A stretch of 64,000 bases of DNA, from assembly GCF_009707955.1 (NCBI RefSeq), contig NZ_WMDQ01000001.1:775125-839124 (forward strand). Direction: 5' to 3'. This document shows, in pieces, positions 42,512 through 51,981 of the stretch (position 1 is the first letter of the stretch; each line of letters begins with the position of its first letter). This DNA is from Flavobacterium sp. LC2016-13. GTDB lineage: Bacteria > Bacteroidota > Bacteroidia > Flavobacteriales > Flavobacteriaceae. The notes under the pieces are model-generated. The model searched no databases. It was not told where the DNA came from and saw only the letters and a list, made by a program, of their open reading frames with translations. The translations under genes were made by a program, and so were the position numbers.

Positions 42512-43756
42512 ATGGACAAGGTAATTCCTCGTAAAAATAGAAAATTTAGGTATCTGACAATAGCAATTGGAGCTTTTTTAGTTTTGGCTGTGATCATCTT
42601 TATTTCTTTTAACACTAAAAGAAGTTTAAATGTAAAAGCGGAAGAAATAACCGTTCAAAAAATCGAAAAAGATTTCTTTGAAGATTTCGTGGTTTTTCAG
42701 GCCAAAGTTGAACCATTGAATGTAATGCTTGTAAACGTTACCGAAGGAGGATCTGTAAAAGAGATTTTTGTAGAAAATGGTGCTATGGTTACTAAAGGGC
42801 AATCGCTGGCACGTTTATACAATCCAAATACTGAACTAAATTATCTAACTCAGGAAACGGCCATTATTGAGCAAATTAATAATTTGAATACGGGAAAACT
42901 GAATATCAGAAATCAGGAATTGAGCTTAACGAAAGATTTTGTGTTGATCGAACATGATTACAATGATGCAAAAAGGTTGTACGATATGAACTCGAAATTA
43001 TTTGCTAAAGATGTGATTTCGAAAAATGACTGGAATACGTTTAAAGAAGGTTTACGTTTTCAGGAAGAACGCAAAAAAACGATTCAGCAAAGTATTCAAA
43101 AGGAAAAACAATCTAATCAATTGCAAATTTCTCAAATCAACCGTTCTATTCAGACGATGGAAATGAGTTTGGATATTTTAAGAAATAATAAAAAGAACTT
43201 TTTAATTACTGCTCCTGAATCTGGCCGATTAACTTCATTTGAACCTGTTTTGGGAAAAACATTTCAGGCAGGAGAAAGCATCGGAAAAATTGACTCGAAA
43301 CAAGGTTATAAACTTGTCGCTGAAGTGGATGAATTTTATCTGGAAAAAATCAGAGAAGGTTTAAAAGGCCAAGTCGAATTTAAAGGAAAAGCGCTTGAAG
43401 TTTTAGTTACAAAAGTAATTCCGGAGGTAAAAAGCGGTCATTTTATTGTAGAACTGGCTTTTACTTCTAAAGAAAATATCACTTTGCAGGATGGTCTTAG
43501 TTTTGGTGTGAAGCTGATTTTATCGGAGAAAAACAAAACGCTTGTAGTTTCAAAAGGTAGTTTTAATCAGGAAACGGCAGGCAAATGGATTTTTGTTGTA
43601 AAAGGAAATAAAGCAGAAAGAAGGAATATAAAATTAGGTCGCGAAAATCCTTCATATTATGAAGTTTTAGAGGGATTAAAAGAAGGAGAATCTGTGATAA
43701 CGTCATCGTATTCTGATTATAAGGATATTGAGGAGCTTTCTATTAGTTCGCAGTAA
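42512..43756 (+). CDS. HlyD/MacA-like periplasmic adaptor protein
   Basis: 414 residues: one N-terminal helix (about 14-31), biotinyl-lipoyl half (VTEGGSVKEIFVENGAMVTKG), a coiled-coil hairpin (about 105-225), the second lipoyl half (ITAPESGRLTSFEPVLGKTF), and a C-terminal beta domain. It is the first gene of a four-ORF cluster with an ABC ATPase and permease, a MacAB-like export system for an unknown substrate. Confidence 0.88.
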   Translation: MDKVIPRKNRKFRYLTIAIGAFLVLAVIIFISFNTKRSLNVKAEEITVQKIEKDFFEDFVVFQAKVEPLNVMLVNVTEGGSVKEIFVENGAMVTKGQSLARLYNPNTELNYLTQETAIIEQINNLNTGKLNIRNQELSLTKDFVLIEHDYNDAKRLYDMNSKLFAKDVISKNDWNTFKEGLRFQEERKKTIQQSIQKEKQSNQLQISQINRSIQTMEMSLDILRNNKKNFLITAPESGRLTSFEPVLGKTFQAGESIGKIDSKQGYKLVAEVDEFYLEKIREGLKGQVEFKGKALEVLVTKVIPEVKSGHFIVELAFTSKENITLQDGLSFGVKLILSEKNKTLVVSKGSFNQETAGKWIFVVKGNKAERRNIKLGRENPSYYEVLEGLKEGESVITSSYSDYKDIEELSISSQ

Positions 43757-43863
43757 CAGTTTTCAGTTCTGTAACTAACAATTAATCATTTACAATTAAC
43801 AATTACAAAGTTTCAATCATCAATCAAAAAACATAATTAACAACAATTAAAACCTTAAAAAAT

Positions 43864-44571
43864 ATGATAACGATTCAAAATTTAACCAAAGTTTTCAGAA
43901 CCGAAGAAGTAGAAACATCAGCTTTGAGCGGGGTTTCTTTAGAAATTAAAAAGGGTGATTTTTTAACGATCATGGGACCTTCTGGTTGTGGAAAATCTAC
44001 TTTATTAAATATTATTGGTCTTTTAGACAGTGCTTCTGACGGGAGTTATAAACTGCTAGATCAGGAAATGATTGGTTTAAAAGAAAAAGGAAGAGCTAAG
44101 GTTCGTAAAGAAAATATCGGATTCATTTTTCAGAATTTTAATTTGATTGATGAGCTTTCTGTTTATGATAATATTGAGTTGCCTTTGCTTTACAATAACG
44201 TAAAAGCATCAGACAGAAAACAAAAAATCGAAGCTATTGCCGAGAAACTAAATATCTCACACCGATTAAAACATTTTCCGCAACAGCTTTCAGGAGGACA
44301 ACAACAACGTGTTGCTGTTGCAAGGGCTTTGGTAAACGATCCGAAAATTATTCTGGCCGATGAACCAACAGGAAATTTAGATAGTAAAAATGGTAACGAA
44401 GTGATGGAACTTTTAACTGATTTGCACGCTAAAGGAGCCACAATTTTGATGGTTACACACTCTGATTACGATGCTTCGTTTTCGCAAAAAACGATTCACA
44501 TGAAAGATGGTGTTATATTTTCTGAGAGATTAAATCAGAGAAATGTTGATGTTTTTATGGACGCTAAATAA
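43864..44571 (+). CDS. ABC transporter ATP-binding protein, MacB/LolD type
   Basis: 235 residues with Walker A GPSGCGKST, Q loop IFQNFNL, signature LSGGQQQRVAVARAL, Walker B ILADEPTGNLD and H loop MVTHSD. Sequence type matches LolD/MacB ATPases that work with FtsX-like permeases. Located between the adaptor and the permease genes. Confidence 0.94.
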   Translation: MITIQNLTKVFRTEEVETSALSGVSLEIKKGDFLTIMGPSGCGKSTLLNIIGLLDSASDGSYKLLDQEMIGLKEKGRAKVRKENIGFIFQNFNLIDELSVYDNIELPLLYNNVKASDRKQKIEAIAEKLNISHRLKHFPQQLSGGQQQRVAVARALVNDPKIILADEPTGNLDSKNGNEVMELLTDLHAKGATILMVTHSDYDASFSQKTIHMKDGVIFSERLNQRNVDVFMDAK

Positions 44572-44577
44572 AACAAA

Positions 44578-44649
44578 ATGATAAAATTTATTGTAACTGC
44601 GATTGTAATTCTGATAGGATTCGTTTGCAAAGTATTGGCAATTATTTAA
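44578..44649 (+). CDS. Possible 23-aa membrane peptide
   Basis: ATG at 44578 gives MIKFIVTAIVILIGFVCKV and four more residues, almost wholly hydrophobic with one Cys. It lies in the 129-bp gap between the ATPase and permease genes, 6 bp after the ATPase stop. It may be a small transport subunit or a chance frame. Confidence 0.4.
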   Translation: MIKFIVTAIVILIGFVCKVLAII

Positions 44650-44700
44650 ATCCTTAATTGGATTTACCAAAACAAATCAAATAACTAAAAAAATTACAAA

Positions 44701-47136
44701 ATGATTTTTAACTGGTTTAAAATATTTATATATCATTTAAAGCAAAACAAATTGTTTTCGTTTTTAAATGTTTTGGGATTAAGCATTGGTGTTGCCGGTG
44801 TGATTTTCGCTATTTTATATTGGAATAACGAAAATGCATACGACCAATGGAATCCTGAAAAGGAAAATACATATCAGGTTCTTAATAAAATTGGAGGTAC
44901 CGGAAACACCTGGGCATCAAATTCAATACCTTTTGCAGAAACCTGCAAAGCCACAATTCCTGAAATTGAATCTGTTTGTTTATTTAACAATACCTGGTAT
45001 GATAATGCCCCGATAAAATACGGAAGTAAAAAAATAATGGGCGAAAAGATTACGGTTGCTGATAATGGCTTTTTTGATGTTTTTCCGTTTCCAATTGTAA
45101 AGGGAACCAAAACTAATATCCTGAAAGAAGATACTAGTGTTGCCATATCTGAAGAAACTGCTAAATTACTTTTCCCGAATGAAGATCCTATTGGCAAATC
45201 AATTAATTATGGCAGTAAGTTTTATACCGTAAAGTCGGTTTATCATATAATGAGGCCTTCATCTATCGAACCAAATTACGTTTTTGGTGGTATTCAGCGT
45301 GAAGGCGATAAAACGAGCTGGGGAAATTTTAATTATGGCCTTATGATTAAAGCCAAAAAGGGAACTGATCCTGTTGCTCTTTTAAAGAAAATGCAAAATG
45401 TAAATTTTGTCAACAGAACATTAAAAGATGCCAAAGAAAGTGGTCAGACTGTAGCACAATTCGTTAAGGAAAATGGTGAAACAACGGTTATAATCGATCA
45501 ATTAGAAACTGCCCGTTTACATGGAACTAAATCTTCGCAGGGAATTAATTTTCCTGAAGGAAAAGGGAACTTGCAATTGCTTTATATCATGGTTGGCTTA
45601 TCTATTTTGATCCTGGTTTTATCATTGGTAAATTATATTAATCTGGCAACAGCATCGGCAATAAAAAGAGCTAAAGAAGTTGGTGTCCGCAAAATAGTAG
45701 GCGCGAGCAAAGGACAAATTATTACTCAATTTATTTTTGAAACGGCTATAATTGTTATTCTGGCTATAATTTTTGCTTTGGCAATTGTTGAACTTTCCTT
45801 GCCGTATTATAATACTTTTTTGAAGAAGACTTTGACTATGAATGGCAGTGAATTTTACCTGCAGCTTATTTTTATATTTGGATTAGTAATCGTTCTTGCG
45901 GGTATTTTCCCTGCCATTTATATCTCAAATTTTGAAACTTTAAAGGTTTTAAAAGGTAATTTCTCAAGAAGTAAAAGCGGAATCTGGATTCGAAATTCGA
46001 TGCTTATTTTTCAATTTGGTATTGCTGCATTTTTTATCATTGGTGCGTTGATTGTAAATTCGCAGGTAGATTATATGATGAATAAAGACCTTGGTTTTAG
46101 TGGCGATCAGGTAATTAGAGTTCCTTTTAATTATCCGGAACGCAAGCAAAGAACAGATAAATATCTTGCGATGAAACAGGAAATCAAGAAAATTTCAGGG
46201 GTTCAGGAAATATCTACTTTCGCAGGAACTTTTGGCAACAGTACCAATTCGAGTTCAGGATTTACTCATAATAGTATTCATGTACAGCCAAGAAATGTTG
46301 AAATGGATTTTGGTTTTCTTGAAATGATGAAAATTAAAATTGTTCAGGGCCGCGATTTATCTCCACAATTTGCATCAGACACGGTTAGTAGTATGTTGAT
46401 GAATGAAACTTTGGTTAAAACTTTAAATCTTAAAAATCCGATAAATACAATTATAACATCTGGTTGGGGAGATGAAGGGGGAGAAAATTTAAAATTTAAA
46501 ATCGTTGGTGTTGTAAAAGATTTTCACATTACGGGACTTCAGGACAATGTTCCTCCAATGGTTTTTATCAATCTTAAAACTTTAAAATGGAACAATTTTA
46601 ATAATGTTTATTTAAAAGTTTCTCCAAATAATTTATCCCAAACATTGGCTAACCTTAAAACATATTGGGAGAAAAACGTAAATCCGGATTATCCTTTTGA
46701 TTATGAATTTGTAAACAAAGGATTTGCAAAAACGTATCAGGAACAGGTAAAACAAAAGGATTTGTTTTTTATTCTGAACTTAGTTGTAATTATTATCGCC
46801 ATTTTCGGGTTGTTTGCTCTGGCTTCATTTTCTATGGAAAGACGATTGAAAGAAATCGCTATCAGAAAAACGCTGGGCGCAGAAACTGATGTTTTGCTGA
46901 AAGAATTATCAAAACAATATATACTTTTTTGTTTAATAGGTTTCGCAATCGGAATTGTGCCTGCTTATATTTTATTGCAGAAATGGCTTGAAAATTTCGC
47001 CTTTAGAATTGGTGTTTCAGCTGTTCCGTTTACTGTTGCTCTAATATCTTTATTAATATTGACTTTAGTAATTGTTTCTGCCAAAGCTTATCAGGTAACC
47101 AAAATCGATATTTTGAAATATTTAAAATATGAATAA
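44701..47136 (+). CDS. FtsX-like ABC transporter permease
   Basis: 811 residues with two FtsX-type modules: helix at 18-38, a MacB-like periplasmic core domain (about 45-240), three helices (about 295-420), a second helix (about 435-460), another periplasmic domain (460-680) and three helices to the end (about 690-810). The repeated VGVRKIVGASKGQIITQF and AIRKTLGAETDVLLKELS segments are typical. Works with the ATPase and adaptor upstream, likely regulated by sigma-54. Confidence 0.9.
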   Translation: MIFNWFKIFIYHLKQNKLFSFLNVLGLSIGVAGVIFAILYWNNENAYDQWNPEKENTYQVLNKIGGTGNTWASNSIPFAETCKATIPEIESVCLFNNTWYDNAPIKYGSKKIMGEKITVADNGFFDVFPFPIVKGTKTNILKEDTSVAISEETAKLLFPNEDPIGKSINYGSKFYTVKSVYHIMRPSSIEPNYVFGGIQREGDKTSWGNFNYGLMIKAKKGTDPVALLKKMQNVNFVNRTLKDAKESGQTVAQFVKENGETTVIIDQLETARLHGTKSSQGINFPEGKGNLQLLYIMVGLSILILVLSLVNYINLATASAIKRAKEVGVRKIVGASKGQIITQFIFETAIIVILAIIFALAIVELSLPYYNTFLKKTLTMNGSEFYLQLIFIFGLVIVLAGIFPAIYISNFETLKVLKGNFSRSKSGIWIRNSMLIFQFGIAAFFIIGALIVNSQVDYMMNKDLGFSGDQVIRVPFNYPERKQRTDKYLAMKQEIKKISGVQEISTFAGTFGNSTNSSSGFTHNSIHVQPRNVEMDFGFLEMMKIKIVQGRDLSPQFASDTVSSMLMNETLVKTLNLKNPINTIITSGWGDEGGENLKFKIVGVVKDFHITGLQDNVPPMVFINLKTLKWNNFNNVYLKVSPNNLSQTLANLKTYWEKNVNPDYPFDYEFVNKGFAKTYQEQVKQKDLFFILNLVVIIIAIFGLFALASFSMERRLKEIAIRKTLGAETDVLLKELSKQYILFCLIGFAIGIVPAYILLQKWLENFAFRIGVSAVPFTVALISLLILTLVIVSAKAYQVTKIDILKYLKYE

Positions 47137-47157
47137 AAGCTTGTAGACCATTTTTTT

Positions 47158-47203
47158 AAATACCCGCCAGTTCCGAAGCTTTGGAACTGGCGGGTATTTT
47201 TAT
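47158..47203. terminator. Strong bidirectional terminator
   Basis: AAATACCCGCCAGTTCC / GGAACTGGCGGGTATTT, a 17-bp stem, between the convergent permease and L,D-transpeptidase genes. Confidence 0.93.
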
Positions 47204-47227
47204 TTAAAATTGATGTAAATTTCTCTT

Positions 47228-48853
47228 TTATTCCATTACAACAGTATCTGAATAAAGCAATTTATCTAAACGTTTATCTCGTTCATATACATCCGGAAAA
47301 AAACTAATTTCGCCAGTTTCGTCGTTTACCCACGCGGTAAAATAACCAATATAGATGGGTATTTTATTTTTGAGCATACAGGTTGTTTCTTTTTCACCGC
47401 TCATTGCCTGATTTATTTTTTCTACAGGCCAGTCAGGATTGTCTTTTAAAATAGATAATGCAAGGTTTTTAGCTTCTTTTACATTAATACATCCGTGACT
47501 AAAAGTGCGTTTTTCAAACTCAAATAAGCTTTTAGCGGGCGTATCATGCAAATAAATATCATTAGGATTCGGGAACATAAATTTAACCAATCCCAACGAA
47601 TTTTTCGGTCCGGGTTTTTGTCTCACGCGGCCGCCATTCCATTCCATATTATTCTCTTCCAGATAATTTTTATCTGCAGCCATTTTGAGTTTTAATTCAT
47701 TATCAATTATACTTTGAGGAACATTCCAATAAGGACTAAACACAATTCTGTCAATCATTCCGCTAAAAATTACCGTTTCAGTCATTCTGGTTCCAACAAA
47801 AACATCTGAAACCAATTCATATTTGCCATTCTTAACATAAATCAATCTAAACGAAGGAATATTAACCATAACATATTCATTAGCAGAGGCCAATTTTGTT
47901 GGTATCCATCGGCAGCGCTCCATATTTAGCATTATAGTTTTAATTCTGTTGCCAATAGGTTCGTTCATTTGATTAATTTGTTCTCTCGTCCAGGTGTAAT
48001 TCAATTTGAGTCCGTATCTTTTTTTATAATTTAATACGCCGGCCATTAATTCCTCATCATATTTATTGCTCTTCGAATCTTGTTTTAAATCTCCAACAAC
48101 AAATAAGCGTTGTCTGATTTGACTTATTACAACGGCGCTATCCATTGGTTTCAATTCTTTATACGTTGCACTGTCGATATCAATTCTTTTCCATAAATTA
48201 TTCTTTTCAATCTCCCGATATTTTTTTAATACTTCCTGAAGTTTGTAATATTGTTCAAATAAAAGATGTTCATCTTTATTGAGACGATTTGGATCAACAA
48301 TAAGCGAATCTAATAATCTTGAATATGAAATATTTTTGGTGGGTAAATACCATCCAATTTTTTTTAATGTTACTGCATCTTCACCCGAAAAAACATTGCT
48401 TGCATAAAATACATACATGCTCGATAATAATAACTCTGTATCTAATTGAGATGGCTTTTCGGTTGCTGTTTCATTAAAAACTTCATCAATCACATCTTTA
48501 TAAGGCATTTTTTTCTCAATACCTTGTTCTTTTAGTAAGTCTACTTTTTCATACAGCAAATGCCCAAATTCACTAATACTTTTCTCATCATACCAAATGG
48601 TTCGGTGTTCTCTTTTTCGGTAGAGATCTAAAACGTCTTTTTGATATTTTTTTAGTTTAGAATATTTTTTAAAAAAAGTAATGATTGATACACTATCAAC
48701 AGAAAATTCGGTGATTGCTTTTTCAGGAAGACAAATATTTTCTGTTAAAGACATTCCATTTTTCAACAGCAACTTATCATGATCATTAAAATCGAAGGAT
48801 GAAAGTAAAAAACCTGCTGCAAGAATTAAAAATAAGGAAGTAGAATTTCGCAT
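47228..48853 (-). CDS. L,D-transpeptidase (YkuD/YcbB type)
   Basis: 541 residues with a short signal peptide (LFLILAAGFLLSS). The catalytic YkuD domain is about 310-500, with IYLHDTPAKSLFEF followed by the nucleophile motif FSHGCINV (Cys and His). A peptidoglycan-binding-like and helical scaffold fills residues 60-300. Large two-part L,D-transpeptidases crosslink peptidoglycan stems; role inferred from the family. Alone with a strong terminator. Confidence 0.88.
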   Translation of the reverse strand: MRNSTSLFLILAAGFLLSSFDFNDHDKLLLKNGMSLTENICLPEKAITEFSVDSVSIITFFKKYSKLKKYQKDVLDLYRKREHRTIWYDEKSISEFGHLLYEKVDLLKEQGIEKKMPYKDVIDEVFNETATEKPSQLDTELLLSSMYVFYASNVFSGEDAVTLKKIGWYLPTKNISYSRLLDSLIVDPNRLNKDEHLLFEQYYKLQEVLKKYREIEKNNLWKRIDIDSATYKELKPMDSAVVISQIRQRLFVVGDLKQDSKSNKYDEELMAGVLNYKKRYGLKLNYTWTREQINQMNEPIGNRIKTIMLNMERCRWIPTKLASANEYVMVNIPSFRLIYVKNGKYELVSDVFVGTRMTETVIFSGMIDRIVFSPYWNVPQSIIDNELKLKMAADKNYLEENNMEWNGGRVRQKPGPKNSLGLVKFMFPNPNDIYLHDTPAKSLFEFEKRTFSHGCINVKEAKNLALSILKDNPDWPVEKINQAMSGEKETTCMLKNKIPIYIGYFTAWVNDETGEISFFPDVYERDKRLDKLLYSDTVVME

Positions 48854-49187
48854 GATTTTATCGTTTAAATTTTAAAAATAAAGCGTTTAAAAAATAGCGA
48901 AAAACCATAAAGACCCCTTTAATAAAAGCTTTCGCCTATTTTTTAAAATAGTAGAAATCAAAAATTTAGGGTAATTCAAAGATACAAAAGATTACGCTAC
49001 ATTATTTTATTAATTATCTGAAAATTCATACTTATTGCGTAAAAATCTTAATCAGTTATCTATAGAAACCAGCGTCTTTGCTTTTTTTAAGATAAAAGCT
49101 AAAAAATAAATTTGTGCAGTATCACTTTGAATAATTGTAATATCAACAAATCCAATCCAAAAAAGTTAAAATCCGAATAGAATCTGT
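48854..49187. other. Gene-free stretch upstream of the L,D-transpeptidase and Mrp genes
   Basis: No gene or clear repeat is seen; it is A+T-rich and contains the two divergent promoters. Confidence 0.6.
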
Positions 49188-49195
49188 TATCTTTG
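49188..49195 (+). promoter_or_regulatory. -7 box of the Mrp gene
   Basis: TATCTTTG, a match to TAnnTTTG, 70 bp before the start codon. Confidence 0.55.
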
Positions 49196-49265
49196 CAGTC
49201 TGAAATCAGTTTAAATAAAAACAGTTTTTAAATTCATTTCAATCAATTGAAACACGACAATAAAA

Positions 49266-50396
49266 ATGAAATTAGACAGAAAAGAAATTCTTAAAGCTCT
49301 GGAAACAATTACCATAGCTGGAGAAGGAAAAAATATGGTTGAGAGTGGAGCTGTTGCCAATGTAATAACTTTTGGTGATGAAGTTGTAGTAGATCTTGTA
49401 CTGCATACTCCTGCAATGCACATAAAAAAAAGAGCTGAAGATGATATTAAAAAAACAATTCACGAATTAGTATCACCTGAAGCAAAAATTAAAGTAAACA
49501 TTAAAGTAGAAACTCCTGAGAAAAACGAAATTAAAGGTCGTGCTATTCCGGGAATTAAAAATATAATCGCCGTTGCTTCCGGTAAAGGTGGAGTTGGAAA
49601 ATCTACAGTTACAGCAAATTTAGCCGTAACATTAGCTAAAATGGGATTTTCTGTTGGTATTCTTGACGCTGATATTTACGGACCTTCGATGCCAATTATG
49701 TTTGATGTTGAAAACGAAAAACCGATTTCGATTACTGTTGACGGAAAATCAAAAATGAAACCTGTTGAAAGCTACGAGATAAAAATTCTTTCAATCGGAT
49801 TTTTTACAGCTCCAAGTCAGGCAGTAATCTGGAGAGGTCCAATGGCTTCAAAAGCATTAAACCAAATGATTTTTGATGCAGATTGGGGAGAATTAGATTT
49901 TATGTTAATCGATTTACCTCCGGGAACGGGAGATATTCATTTATCAATCATGCAATCATTGCCAATTACGGGTGCAGTTGTAGTGAGTACGCCACAAGCG
50001 GTAGCTCTTGCAGATGCTAAAAAAGGGGTTGCAATGTTTATGCAGGATAATATTAATGTACCTGTTTTGGGTATTATTGAAAATATGGCGTACTTTACAC
50101 CGGAAGAATTGCCTGACAATAAGTATTATATCTTTGGACAAGAAGGTGCAAAAAACCTTGCTGAAGATTTAAATGTTCCATTTTTAGGAGAAGTACCAAT
50201 TGTGCAATCTATTCGTGAAGCAGGAGATTATGGTCGTCCTGCAGCTTTACAAACAGCGTCTGTAATAGAAACTGTTTTTGAAGAGATCACTCGAAACGTT
50301 GTACAGGAAACAGTAAACAGAAACGATAGTTTACCAGCTACAGAAGCCATTAAAATTACAACTATGGCAGGATGTTCAGCAGTAGGCAAAAAATAA
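49266..50396 (+). CDS. Mrp/ApbC-type Fe-S cluster carrier ATPase
   Basis: 376 residues: an N-terminal DUF59 (MIP18-like) domain (1-80) and a NBP35/Mrp P-loop ATPase with the deviant Walker A GKGGVGKST (about 105-113), DADIYGPS and IDLPPGTGD. Carries and delivers Fe-S clusters in the cytosol. It heads a run with a NifU-like protein, a secreted protein and a ferredoxin. Confidence 0.93.
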   Translation: MKLDRKEILKALETITIAGEGKNMVESGAVANVITFGDEVVVDLVLHTPAMHIKKRAEDDIKKTIHELVSPEAKIKVNIKVETPEKNEIKGRAIPGIKNIIAVASGKGGVGKSTVTANLAVTLAKMGFSVGILDADIYGPSMPIMFDVENEKPISITVDGKSKMKPVESYEIKILSIGFFTAPSQAVIWRGPMASKALNQMIFDADWGELDFMLIDLPPGTGDIHLSIMQSLPITGAVVVSTPQAVALADAKKGVAMFMQDNINVPVLGIIENMAYFTPEELPDNKYYIFGQEGAKNLAEDLNVPFLGEVPIVQSIREAGDYGRPAALQTASVIETVFEEITRNVVQETVNRNDSLPATEAIKITTMAGCSAVGKK

Positions 50397-50481
50397 ATTT
50401 TTAGATCATTAGATTTTCCGATTGTTTATAATAATCGGAAAATCTTAAGTCTAGTAATCTAAAAATCAAACAATTTAAATT

Positions 50482-50721
50482 ATGACAACAGAAGAATTAA
50501 CTAGTAACGTATTATTGGCTCTTGACGAAATCAGACCTTTTTTAAATTCTGATGGAGGAGACATTACACTTATTTCTATAGACGACGACAAACATGTTAA
50601 AGTTCGTCTTGAAGGAGCATGCATTAGCTGTAGTGTAAATCAAATGACGTTGAAAGCAGGAGTTGAAACAACAATAAAAAAATATGCTCCACAAATAGAA
50701 ACTGTGGTCAACATCATGTAA
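50482..50721 (+). CDS. NifU C-terminal-type Fe-S scaffold protein
   Basis: 79 residues, one NifU-like domain: IRPFLNSDGGDITLISID and the cluster-binding Cys pair in CISCSVNQMTLK. It accompanies the Mrp gene 85 bp upstream, consistent with a role in cluster delivery. Confidence 0.92.
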   Translation: MTTEELTSNVLLALDEIRPFLNSDGGDITLISIDDDKHVKVRLEGACISCSVNQMTLKAGVETTIKKYAPQIETVVNIM

Positions 50722-50902
50722 ACACATTAAGCTTTTTTCTGGATTTTGCAATTTCATCAATTAACAAGAATAATTGACCTTTAATCATTTTGGTTTCGAA
50801 ATATTAAGGAAAACCTTCAAAATAAGACTGATTTTTGCGATTTTAATAAAAAAGTATCTAAAGATTTAAGAGATTTCGCATAGGATTGTTACATTTTTAA
50901 AT

Positions 50903-50910
50903 TAAATTTG
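50903..50910 (+). promoter_or_regulatory. -7 box of the 161-aa secreted protein gene
   Basis: TAAATTTG, 27 bp before the start codon, matches TAnnTTTG. The upstream element is unclear. Confidence 0.45.
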
Positions 50911-50936
50911 TGACGTAACCCCTTAATTCGAATTAT

Positions 50937-51422
50937 ATGAAGAATTTTTACGCTCTATTTTTTTTATTATTCTTTGTTTCAGCTAATTATGCGCAACAAA
51001 GCGGCCCTCAAACTTTAGTAGTTGACAAAGCCTGGCTAAACGAGTCAGAAGAATGGACTGATTTTAAGTATGCAGGACAAATTGTATTTTCTACTATTCC
51101 TACTGCAGAAGAAGGAAGTTTAAGAATTGGTAATTACGATTTCTTATATGACTTTTGCGACGGAAAAGCTAAATTTGCAAACAAAACAACTTACAGCGCA
51201 GCAGAGTTTTCACATCCTAGAAAAGTATCTGTTACTACAGACAAACAAGGTGTAGTAAATTCAACTTACGAAGGAACGTTAATTTTTCAAGCTGACAGAG
51301 ATTATTATTCAATTATTGCTATAGTTGTAATATTAGAAAAAAACGGAAATATTCTTGGCGTAAAAATGCGTCCAAAAGATGAAACCAACAAAGAATATGC
51401 ATTCAGCATAAAACCTAGCTAA
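50937..51422 (+). CDS. Secreted protein of unknown function, 161 aa
   Basis: A clear signal peptide (LFFLLFFVSANYAQQ) and a beta-rich mature part. No family recognised. It lies between the NifU-like and ferredoxin genes but has its own likely promoter, so it may not belong to the Fe-S set. Confidence 0.65.
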   Translation: MKNFYALFFLLFFVSANYAQQSGPQTLVVDKAWLNESEEWTDFKYAGQIVFSTIPTAEEGSLRIGNYDFLYDFCDGKAKFANKTTYSAAEFSHPRKVSVTTDKQGVVNSTYEGTLIFQADRDYYSIIAIVVILEKNGNILGVKMRPKDETNKEYAFSIKPS

Positions 51423-51481
51423 TATAAATAAGGGTTTTTTCACGTTATAAAATCCTAAATTAGAAAAATTCCAAAATTAAA

Positions 51482-51799
51482 ATGGATGTATTAATAAAGA
51501 TTAAAGATCGAGAAGGAGTTATACACGAGTTACAAGCTCCGACTGATATGGCAATGAATATAATGGAGTTATGCAAAGCATACGAACTTCCTGTTGAAGG
51601 AACCTGTGGAGGAATGGCAATGTGTGCCTCTTGCCAGTGTTATGTTCTTAATGATGTTGCATTACCGCAAATGGGAGATGAAGAAGAAGCTATGCTTTCG
51701 GAAGCGTTTTATGTTAAATCTAACAGTCGTTTAGGCTGCCAGATTCCAATTACAACAGAATTAGAAGGATTAGAATTAGAACTAGCTCCGGAATATTAA
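51482..51799 (+). CDS. [2Fe-2S] ferredoxin
   Basis: 105 residues, adrenodoxin-like. Cluster Cys are in CGGMAMCASCQCYV and in SRLGCQI (C-x5-C-x2-C ... C). Electron carrier; fits with the Fe-S assembly genes nearby. Confidence 0.92.
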   Translation: MDVLIKIKDREGVIHELQAPTDMAMNIMELCKAYELPVEGTCGGMAMCASCQCYVLNDVALPQMGDEEEAMLSEAFYVKSNSRLGCQIPITTELEGLELELAPEY

Positions 51800-51807
51800 A
51801 AATATCA

Positions 51808-51842
51808 AAAAAAGCGAGAATTTAGGTTCTCGCTTTTTTGTT
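51808..51842 (+). terminator. Terminator of the ferredoxin gene
   Basis: AAAGCGAGAA / TTCTCGCTTT stem followed by T residues. Confidence 0.9.
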
Positions 51843-51854
51843 GTTAAGACTTCT

Positions 51855-51886
51855 AAACTCGACAGGATTTAAAACCTGTCGGGTTT
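51855..51886. repeat. Small palindrome AACTCGACAGG
   Basis: AAACTCGACAGG / CCTGTCGGGTTT pair around a short loop, in the intergenic space between ferredoxin and asd. Confidence 0.75.
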
Positions 51887-51915
51887 CATAGTTATCAGAA
51901 GAATGCATTTTTACA

Positions 51916-51954
51916 AAAAAACCGTAATTACATCACTGCAATTACGGTTTTTTC
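51916..51954 (-). terminator. Terminator of asd
   Basis: AAAAAACCGTAATT / AATTACGGTTTTTT stem, T run on the minus strand, 28 bp beyond the stop. Confidence 0.88.
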
Positions 51955-51981
51955 TTTATAACAATTTTCTTTAATCTCTAA

